NCBI GenBank assembly: GCA_023265735.1
Contig: JAHFSN010000110.1
Location: forward strand, 1-6,852
DNA: 6,852 bases
Direction: 5' to 3'
Source: Spirochaetaceae bacterium
GTDB taxonomy: Bacteria > Spirochaetota > Spirochaetia > JABEVK01
Below, one piece after another: positions 1 through 4,877 of this stretch. Numbering within the stretch: position 1 is the first letter of the stretch; every line of letters starts with the position of its first letter. Below the pieces are notes generated by a model, which was not told the DNA's origin, made no database searches, and saw only the letters and a program-made list of their open reading frames with translations. A program made the position numbers and the translations under genes.

Positions 1-494
1 GTATCCATGGCCAACAGTCCGTTGGTCTTGCCCTCGGTGTTGCCCCGGGCCAGCAGCCGGGCCGCGGTGCGGTGACCAACCGAGAGGCCGTCGGCCAGCA
101 GGAAGATCACGTTCTTGGCCTTCACCTTGGGGGTGCCGGCGGCGTAGACGGTCCAGGTGACCGACTTGCTGACCGCCCCGGCCTTCACGGCCACGGTGTA
201 GGTGCCCTCTTTGGCGATCTTGATGCCCCTGAGGAGGAGGGCCGAGGCGTTGGCGTCGGCCTCCGAGGCGATGAACTCGGCCTTCTTACCCAGCACCTTG
301 GTGTAGTCGGCGTCGTTGATGGTGACTGTGACGCTGGAGAGATCGACCACCGAGTCGAGTTCCACCTTGAAGTCAAAATAGGACCCCGCCAAGATGGTGG
401 CACGGTCGAGGGGGTAGACGGTGATGGCCGCCAGCGGCAGACAGGCGCCGACGGTGAGGGTCAGGGCGAGGGCCGCCCTTTGGAACAGGTTCAT
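1..494 (-). CDS. Secreted alkaline phosphatase family protein with Ig-like N-terminal region (partial, 3' end outside window)
   Basis: The 164 visible codons begin at the ATG complementary to 492-494, preceded by a strong AAGGAGG ribosome binding site five bases upstream. Residues 1-23 form a signal peptide: a short basic N-terminus, a hydrophobic ALALTLTVG core, then either signal peptidase I cleavage near LAA or a weak lipobox VGAC at Cys18. Residues 24-118 are rich in predicted beta strand (ITVYPLDRATILAGSYFDF to SKSVTWTVYAA) and look like an Ig-like fold. From residue 124 the sequence KAKNVIFLLADGLSVGHRTA matches the start of the alkaline phosphatase catalytic domain, in which the Asp of the G/A-D-G motif (here D135) is a metal ligand; compare NIILLIGDGMGDSEITAARN in E. 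coli PhoA. The nucleophilic Ser and remaining metal ligands lie beyond the window. The expected role is hydrolysis of phosphomonoesters outside the cytoplasmic membrane. The gene is divergent from the universal stress gene. I see no clear Pho box or promoter. The family call is firm; the exact substrate is unknown. Confidence 0.85.
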   Translation of the reverse strand, partial: MNLFQRAALALTLTVGACLPLAAITVYPLDRATILAGSYFDFKVELDSVVDLSSVTVTINDADYTKVLGKKAEFIASEADANASALLLRGIKIAKEGTYTVAVKAGAVSKSVTWTVYAAGTPKVKAKNVIFLLADGLSVGHRTAARLLARGNTEGKTNGLLAMD

Positions 495-577
495 GAGAGC
501 CTCCTTGAGGGCTCCAGTCTCCCCGCCGGGTTTTACGCTTGTATGAGTTTTTTCTGAGAATTGGATGAGGGAACCTG

Positions 578-609
578 GGCAAAGGCCCCACGAAAGGTTG
601 GCCTTTGCC
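578..609. promoter_or_regulatory. Perfect 10-bp inverted repeat in the divergent intergenic region
   Basis: GGCAAAGGCC at 578-587 and GGCCTTTGCC at 600-609 are exact reverse complements separated by 12 bases, so the arm centres are 22 bp apart, about two helical turns. It sits between two divergent genes and has no T tract on either side, so an intrinsic terminator is unlikely. It ends two bases before the position expected for the -35 element of the downstream stress gene. It may be an operator for a dimeric regulator or an mRNA hairpin. No regulator family is recognised. Confidence 0.45.
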
Positions 610-610
610 G

Positions 611-639
611 TGGCGCGGTGCAGCGAATGGGCTTAGAAT
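611..639 (+). promoter_or_regulatory. Possible sigma70 promoter of the universal stress gene
   Basis: TAGAAT at 634-639 matches the -10 consensus at five of six bases. The hexamer 17 bp upstream (TGGCGC, 611-616) is a poor -35 match, so the promoter would need an activator or be weak. The predicted start near 646 leaves a leader of about 20 nt that still contains the AAGGAGG ribosome binding site at 652-658. Confidence 0.3.
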
Positions 640-666
640 TCAGGAAGACACAAGGAGGGTTTCACG

Positions 667-1089
667 ATGTATCAGAAAATCCTCGTTCCGATAGACGGGT
701 CCATCCATTCCCACCACACCCTGGAACAGGCGGTCAAGTTGGCAGGGTATATGGGCCCCAGTTGCCGTCTGCGGGTTCTCCACGTGAGCGCCTACGTTCT
801 GGTGGGGGACGCGGCCCTGGTGGTCGATCCGATCAAGGTCCAGGAGGAGGAGGGAAAGGCCATTCTGGCCGCCGCCGCCCCCTTCCTGAAAGATGCCCCC
901 TTCGCCCACGACGAGGTGTACACCGCAGGGGACCCGGCCGAGACGATCTGCCGGATGGCCCAAGACGAGGGGTTCGACCTCATCGTGATCGGCAACCGAG
1001 GCCGGGGTCTGTTCAGCGAACTGCTGATGGGCAGTGTGTCGCACAAGATTTTGCAGCACGCCAACTGCCCCGTCCTGCTGATTCGGTGA
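667..1089 (+). CDS. Universal stress protein, UspA family, ATP-binding type
   Basis: This 140-residue protein has the normal length of a single Usp domain. It opens with MYQKILVPIDGS, the first beta strand with the conserved Asp10 that contacts the nucleotide. The C-terminal half carries the complete ATP-binding motif G-2x-G-9x-G-S (G109-N-R-G112, then G122-S123), followed by the final strand CPVLLIR. GDP at 88-90 and DLIVIGNRGRG at 104-114 are also typical. In this family the motif marks the nucleotide-binding (MJ0577-like) class rather than the non-binding UspA class. Such proteins are cytoplasmic dimers linked to survival under starvation, redox or energy stress; the specific role here is not visible. 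The start is supported by AAGGAGG eight bases upstream. It appears monocistronic: a 95-bp gap with a fresh promoter follows. A short imperfect stem near 1096-1114 lacks a T tract and is not called a terminator. Confidence 0.93.
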   Translation: MYQKILVPIDGSIHSHHTLEQAVKLAGYMGPSCRLRVLHVSAYVLVGDAALVVDPIKVQEEEGKAILAAAAPFLKDAPFAHDEVYTAGDPAETICRMAQDEGFDLIVIGNRGRGLFSELLMGSVSHKILQHANCPVLLIR

Positions 1090-1149
1090 CTCAACCCCTC
1101 GGTCTCTTCTGAGGACCCCAAGAATTTGCTTCAGTTTTGCCGACAAAGT

Positions 1150-1178
1150 TTGACGCCTGACGACGAGTCATCAATAAT
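1150..1178 (+). promoter_or_regulatory. Strong sigma70-type promoter for the MCP-like gene, predicting a leaderless mRNA
   Basis: TTGACG (1150-1155) and AATAAT (1173-1178) are separated by exactly 17 bp, each matching consensus at five of six bases. The expected start, about seven bases after the -10 element, falls at or next to 1185, the A of the ATG of the downstream gene. There is no Shine-Dalgarno sequence before that ATG, consistent with a leaderless transcript. A small dyad TGAC-N5-GTCA (1158-1170) lies inside the spacer and could be an operator. Confidence 0.65.
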
Positions 1179-1184
1179 GAACCT

Positions 1185-2939
1185 ATGGTGCACCTTGAGC
1201 TCGACCATGTCCGAAAGGCGATCATCACCGCGCTCCAGAATACCTCCCAGGCCACGGAAGGGGTGTACCTCAAGCTGGGACAGACGTATCCGGCCCTGGT
1301 CAGGGAGCTCGATTCCGATTTGGTGGACAACCAGGACCTCGTATCGGCCCGGAACACGCTGACACGCACGACCGCCGACGCGTTGTCGGACCTGGAGAGT
1401 TGGGACGTTCGGTTGGTCCGGGGTCACCAGGAGAGGCACGCCTTTCTCGAAGCCCTGGATCACCTGATGGAACGCTTGGGGGAATTGAAGGCCGGCGTCG
1501 AAGACATCCGAGAGGACTCCGTGCAAATGGAATTGTTGAGCCTCAACGCCATGGTCATTGCCGTCAGGGCCGGAGAATCGGGCAGGGCCTTCTCGTGCAT
1601 CACCGATGAACTGAAGAAGACTTCGAATCAGACCCTCGAACTGACCGAGCAGGTCGGCCGGGGCGAGGTGGTGCTGGGTCGGAGTTTTGAGGACTTCAAG
1701 GCCAGCCTTCAGGGTCTCAACCAATTGGAGAAGGACATGCTTTCGTCCTTCCTCACCCAGGCGCGCCGGGTATTCCAGGGCCTTGGCGAGGCGAGCCAGG
1801 TCCTCGTCGACCGTCTCTCCCAGATCCAGAGGCAGACCTCCGACGTGAAGGACCCCCTGGTCCGCATTGTGGTCGAGATTCAGAACCAGGACAGGATCCG
1901 TCAAAGCATCGACCACGTGCTGATTTCCCTTGAGGAGATGCGGTCCGAGGCGACCCCCACTCCCGAGGCCCAACTCGACAATTTCGCCTACCTGGAAGTG
2001 CTCGCGGGGCTCTGCTCCCAGGTGCTCGACGAGATCCAGGATCAGATCCGGCACAACCGCCAGTCGTTTTCGCGTCTTCTCGCCGCCGCTCAGCTCAAGG
2101 TTGGCACCCTGGAAAGAGAGCGCACCGCCCTCGTTTCTGGTCTCGACACGGGTACCAGCAGCGGGGCCCTGGAACGGGGATTTCAGGAGGGAACGACGCT
2201 TTTCCATGCCTTCGAAGCGGAGTCCGACAGGCTGGTCCGCCACCGGGAGATCTCCTTCCAGAAGAGTCTTCTTCTCCGGCGCGCCGCCAAGACCCTCGTC
2301 GAAGGCCTTCAGTCCTTTGACAAAATCCTGGACCAATTCCGCAACGTCGATTTGGCGGCCCGTATTCAGGTCGCCCGGCACGCCGCCCTGGGTTCGATGA
2401 AGGGGAACGCCTCGGAGATGACCACCCTCACCCACACCATCGAGGCCGATACCGGCCGATGCATCGCCATCACCGGCGGCTTTTATCAGGGCGTCGAGGA
2501 CCTCTTTCGGGCCTACACCGTCAACGCCACGGCCCGGGCCACCGAGGACCATGGTTTCCGTGAGGGGCTTCAGCAGACGGTCACCCAGCTCAAGGACGCC
2601 CGGGACACCCTGAAACAAACCGTGCAGGAAAGCCAGGTCTTCACGAGCACGTTCCTGGACCAGTTTTCGCAGACCGAGGCCGACTTACAGACCCTCGACC
2701 GGCTGGTGGTGGACATCGAAGAGCAGAAGGCCAGCCTGAAATCCCTGGGCGAGCAGGTCTCCCAGGCCAAGGGGGTCCTGCTGGCCGAGAGGGGTCTCAG
2801 CGATTGGAAACTGAACGAGGAACGACTGAAAACGATGGTGGAGAATTTCACCATCTTCAGCCACAAGAAGCTCGCGGCCCAACTGGGAGAGTTCGAGCTG
2901 TCGGCCTCGGTCGATTCCGGAGAAGTGACGTTATTCTGA
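1185..2939 (+). CDS. Soluble MCP-like coiled-coil signalling protein with CheZ-like QDxxxQ motif
   Basis: This 584-residue protein has no signal peptide or membrane segment and is almost entirely predicted helix, so it should be cytoplasmic. Residues 108-147 align with the hairpin tip of methyl-accepting chemotaxis proteins: ELLSLNAMVIAVRAGESGRA compares with [20 protein letters not shown] of Tsr. The Arg and Glu of the RAGE core (R128, E131) are kept, while Tsr Phe373, Asn376 and Glu385 correspond to Val, Glu and Ile. CheA/CheW contacts may therefore be altered. Residues 231-252 contain NQDRIRQSIDHV, resembling the D-x3-Q active-site helix of CheZ phosphatases and a motif also found in MCP-like coiled coils. 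Residues 384-425 (FRNVDLAARIQVAR onward) look like a second, degenerate hairpin. The last ten residues, SVDSGEVTLF, form a tail after the coiled coil. The ATG at 1185 lacks a Shine-Dalgarno but sits at the predicted transcription start. A CheY-like gene follows after 26 bp, so the two are probably co-transcribed and functionally paired. The ligand is unknown. Confidence 0.75.
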   Translation: MVHLELDHVRKAIITALQNTSQATEGVYLKLGQTYPALVRELDSDLVDNQDLVSARNTLTRTTADALSDLESWDVRLVRGHQERHAFLEALDHLMERLGELKAGVEDIREDSVQMELLSLNAMVIAVRAGESGRAFSCITDELKKTSNQTLELTEQVGRGEVVLGRSFEDFKASLQGLNQLEKDMLSSFLTQARRVFQGLGEASQVLVDRLSQIQRQTSDVKDPLVRIVVEIQNQDRIRQSIDHVLISLEEMRSEATPTPEAQLDNFAYLEVLAGLCSQVLDEIQDQIRHNRQSFSRLLAAAQLKVGTLERERTALVSGLDTGTSSGALERGFQEGTTLFHAFEAESDRLVRHREISFQKSLLLRRAAKTLVEGLQSFDKILDQFRNVDLAARIQVARHAALGSMKGNASEMTTLTHTIEADTGRCIAITGGFYQGVEDLFRAYTVNATARATEDHGFREGLQQTVTQLKDARDTLKQTVQESQVFTSTFLDQFSQTEADLQTLDRLVVDIEEQKASLKSLGEQVSQAKGVLLAERGLSDWKLNEERLKTMVENFTIFSHKKLAAQLGEFELSASVDSGEVTLF

Positions 2940-2965
2940 TCATGACGCTGAAGGAGTAAGACACC

Positions 2966-3331
2966 ATGCCCAAGAACATCCTCGTCGTTGACGATTCCAA
3001 CGCGGTGAGGCAAAGCGTCAGCTTTGTCCTCGAGCAGTCTGGCTACCAGGTGGTCCAGGCCCTCGACGGCGCCGATGCCCTGAAGAAGCTGGACGGCACC
3101 GCCTTCGATCTCATTATCAGCGACGTGAATATGCCCAACATGAACGGCATCGACCTGACCAAGAACGTCAGGCAGACGGCAAAATACAAGTTCACGCCCA
3201 TCCTGATGCTGACCACCGAATCGCAGTCGGACATGATGCAGCAGGGAAAGGCCGCCGGAGCCACGGGGTGGATCGTGAAGCCCTTTGAACCCGAGAAGCT
3301 CTTGAACGTCGTCAAGAAGCTCGTCCCGTAA
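2966..3331 (+). CDS. Single-domain CheY-like response regulator
   Basis: This 121-residue protein is a complete stand-alone receiver domain with no output domain. All phosphorylation residues are present: the acidic pair D9-D10 for Mg2+, the phospho-acceptor D53 in LIISDVNMP, T83 in LMLTTES and K105 in IVKPFEP. The switch aromatic (Tyr106 of E. coli CheY) is Trp102, in GWIVKPF, which keeps the aromatic toggle. The start at ATG 2966 has AAGGAG (2951-2956) nine bases upstream. The short 26-bp gap puts it in the same transcript as the MCP-like gene, whose product is the obvious candidate partner. No CheA kinase is in the window, so the phosphodonor is elsewhere. It could act on a flagellar motor, on type IV pili or as a phosphate sink; the sequence does not decide this. 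A stretch of 215 bases to the next preferred gene start follows, with no clear terminator. Confidence 0.93.
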   Translation: MPKNILVVDDSNAVRQSVSFVLEQSGYQVVQALDGADALKKLDGTAFDLIISDVNMPNMNGIDLTKNVRQTAKYKFTPILMLTTESQSDMMQQGKAAGATGWIVKPFEPEKLLNVVKKLVP

Positions 3332-3357
3332 GGTCGAGGGGACGCTCCCGAAATCGG

Positions 3358-3386
3358 TTGCCGGCGGCGACGGATCGTGCTATTGT
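3358..3386 (+). promoter_or_regulatory. Probable sigma70 promoter for the PilZ-domain gene
   Basis: TTGCCG (3358-3363) and TATTGT (3381-3386) are separated by exactly 17 bp, each with four of six consensus bases. Transcription would start near 3393, leaving an untranslated leader of about 84 nt before the possible leader ORF at 3477. Its position just after the cheY-like stop suggests that the PilZ gene can be transcribed independently of the MCP/cheY pair. Confidence 0.45.
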
Positions 3387-3476
3387 GGGGTGTCCTCGTC
3401 CTCCGACCTACCCAAAAGTCCATTCCCCCAAGAAACCCAGAAAGTTCGTCTCTATCCCCTGAGATTGGAGTATCTT

Positions 3477-3545
3477 ATGATTCTGGGTTTCGTCCGTGGA
3501 CCGCGTCCCCTCGACCTCTTCCACCCTCGAACCAAAGGCAAGTAG
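3477..3545 (+). CDS. Possible 22-codon leader ORF upstream of the PilZ gene
   Basis: ATG at 3477 is preceded by GGAG (3467-3470) six bases upstream, a better initiation signal than either GTG start of the PilZ gene. It encodes 22 residues starting MILGFVRGPRP and ending HPRTKGK, then TAG at 3543-3545. One base later comes the preferred PilZ start GTG 3547, so terminating ribosomes could reinitiate there. The AAGG that may serve the PilZ start lies inside the last codons of this ORF. The peptide matches no known family. It could be a translational-coupling leader or simply chance, since the GC-rich reading in the PilZ frame is equally open here. Confidence 0.35.
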   Translation: MILGFVRGPRPLDLFHPRTKGK

Positions 3546-3546
3546 A

Positions 3547-4347
3547 GTGGCCTCCCCCCTTTCCGAACTGGAAGGTAAAAAGACCTTTTTCGTCCAACCC
3601 AGTAGCGTCATCCGTACCGAGATGATCGCCGAGCTCATCAAGCTGGAATACGAGGTCTACCTCGTCAACGACGCCGCCGACGCCAAGAGGCTCTTCTTCC
3701 AGTACCCGAACTGCCTGGCCTTCCTCAACATCGACGACGGCCTGTCGGAGCTGCAGTGGCTCCGCCTCGTCCGAGAGGTCCAGCAGGACCCCCACCTCAA
3801 AGACGTGAAGATCGGTGTCCTCACCTACAACCAAGACAAGCGGTTGGCCGAGGAGTACCTGATCAACCTGAGGGTGCCCTGCGGCTTCGTGAAGCTCTCC
3901 CTGAAGATGAAGGACAGCCTCGACATCATCACCAAGGTTCTCGACGTCAACGAGGCCAAGGGCCGCCGGAAGTACCTGCGGGTCCATTGCGACCAGACCA
4001 GCGGCCTGAGCTTCAAGGACGGCCGCGACGTCATCGAGGGCCGCATCGTCGACCTGAGTTCCGTGGGCCTGACGTGCGTCCTGAAACCCGACAAGCGCTG
4101 GCCCAAGGGCGCGTCGCTGGCGTCCATCCGGTTGAAACTCGAGGGCGGGTACTGCACGGTGAGCGGGGTCGTCATGGGAAGCCGGCCCATGGACACCAGC
4201 CGGGAAACCCTGTACCTGGTCCTCTTTGATACCAAGACCGACACCGCCAGCGTCGAGAAGGTGCGGGCGTACATGCAGAAACGGCTGCAGTCGTCCCTCG
4301 AAACCTCCCTCCGCGACGCCCCCGTCCGGGTGCCCGTCACAATCTAG
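3547..4347 (+). CDS. Pseudoreceiver-PilZ protein (c-di-GMP effector)
   Basis: From GTG 3547 the protein has 266 residues. Residues 11-133 follow a CheY-like pattern (KKTFFVQPSSVIRTEMIAEL, then LAFLNIDDG, KIGVLTYNQ and GFVKLS). The acidic pair is replaced by Gln-Pro (residues 17-18) and the phospho-Asp position holds N61, while T93 and K116 remain, so this receiver should not be phosphorylated. Residues 139-235 form a PilZ domain with both c-di-GMP signatures: RKYLR (141-145, RxxxR) and DLSSVG (169-174, [DN]xSxxG). PilZ domains bind c-di-GMP and relay it to motility, polysaccharide or pilus machinery; the partner is unknown. An alternative GTG at 3496 would add 17 Ser/Thr/Pro-rich residues but lacks a ribosome binding site, and a stop at 3478-3480 closes the frame above it. 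I prefer 3547 because AAGG lies eight bases upstream and a leader ORF ends one base before it. No membrane segment or signal peptide is present. Confidence 0.85.
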   Translation: MASPLSELEGKKTFFVQPSSVIRTEMIAELIKLEYEVYLVNDAADAKRLFFQYPNCLAFLNIDDGLSELQWLRLVREVQQDPHLKDVKIGVLTYNQDKRLAEEYLINLRVPCGFVKLSLKMKDSLDIITKVLDVNEAKGRRKYLRVHCDQTSGLSFKDGRDVIEGRIVDLSSVGLTCVLKPDKRWPKGASLASIRLKLEGGYCTVSGVVMGSRPMDTSRETLYLVLFDTKTDTASVEKVRAYMQKRLQSSLETSLRDAPVRVPVTI

Positions 4348-4410
4348 TCCTTCTGGCATTTCTCCTACCCGTGACCGAAACTGATCGTGCGGAACAAATA
4401 AGGGGTAACC

Positions 4411-4818
4411 ATGGCCTACATCGAATGGACCAGCAAACTGGAGACGGGGATCGACGCCATCGACAAGCAGCACCAGCAGCTCATTGGGTTCGTCAACGAA
4501 CTCTACGAGGCCATGCACCAAGGAAAGGGCCGCCTCGTGGTAGGCGATATCCTGTCCAAGCTCGTGCGGTATACCGAGTACCATTTTGCCACCGAAGAGA
4601 AGGCCTTCCAGAAGTACGGCTACTCGGGGCAGAAGGACCATGAACAGATCCACCGCACCCTCGTCGAGAAGGTGAAGGACCTCGAACGGCGCCAGAGGAC
4701 CGAGGCCGTGGTCGTCAGCATGGAAACCTTGCGGTTCCTCAACGAGTGGGTGACCAACCACATCGCCAAGGAGGACATGGCCTACGTGCCGTTTCTCAAG
4801 GACAAGGCGATCGAGTAG
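4411..4818 (+). CDS. Bacteriohemerythrin (diiron O2-binding protein)
   Basis: This 135-residue protein has the standard length of a single-domain bacterial hemerythrin and all seven iron ligands. These are H21 (KQHQQL), H58 and E62 (HFATE), H77 and H81 (HEQIH), and H117 and D122 (HIAKED), spaced as in the Methylococcus capsulatus protein. It begins with the typical IEWTSKLETGIDAID. The family forms a four-helix bundle with a non-haem diiron site that binds O2 reversibly and also reacts with NO or peroxide. It is cytoplasmic, with no signal peptide. The start ATG has AAGGGG five bases upstream. It lies 63 bp after the PilZ gene with no terminator or obvious promoter between, so read-through from the PilZ promoter is likely. 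The context suggests oxygen delivery or oxygen sensing for the signalling genes upstream, which is inference. Confidence 0.95.
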   Translation: MAYIEWTSKLETGIDAIDKQHQQLIGFVNELYEAMHQGKGRLVVGDILSKLVRYTEYHFATEEKAFQKYGYSGQKDHEQIHRTLVEKVKDLERRQRTEAVVVSMETLRFLNEWVTNHIAKEDMAYVPFLKDKAIE

Positions 4819-4824
4819 CGGCAC

Positions 4825-4855
4825 AGGACACGATACTCCGGATCTTAGGTATATT
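4825..4855 (+). promoter_or_regulatory. Possible promoter of the nitroreductase gene
   Basis: TATATT at 4850-4855 matches the -10 consensus at five of six bases. AGGACA at 4825-4830 is the best -35 candidate (four of six) but the spacer is 19 bp, longer than optimal. The predicted start near 4862 leaves a leader of about 16 nt containing AGAGGTG. Confidence 0.3.
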
Positions 4856-4877
4856 AGGAAGACCCAGAGGTGCCACA

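Noticed and set aside
72..557. A 161-codon plus-strand frame over the phosphatase gene
   Set aside because: It is Gly/Asp/Val-rich shadow sequence; the minus strand encodes a signal peptide and an alkaline phosphatase start with a strong ribosome binding site.
611..625. Resemblance to a sigma54 promoter (TGGC then GC) upstream of the stress gene
   Set aside because: The GG-to-GC spacing is one base short and the TTGC element is not matched; sigma54 promoters tolerate almost no spacing change.
1096..1114. Imperfect stem CCTCGG / CTGAGG after the stress gene as a terminator
   Set aside because: The stem is only six pairs with one wobble and has no following T tract.
1131..2618. A 495-codon open frame on the minus strand opposite the MCP-like gene
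   Set aside because: Its sequence is low in recognisable motifs and is explained by the strong G/C third-position bias of the plus-strand gene, which removes stops from the opposing frame. The plus strand has clear family similarity and a promoter.
3336..3351. GGGG-ACGC-TCCC stem after the cheY-like gene as a terminator
   Set aside because: It has only four pairs including a wobble and lacks a T tract.
4746..4877. Longer N-terminal extension of the nitroreductase reaching into the hemerythrin gene
   Set aside because: The extension is the hemerythrin gene read in another frame; ATG 4878 has a ribosome binding site and begins the family-like sequence.
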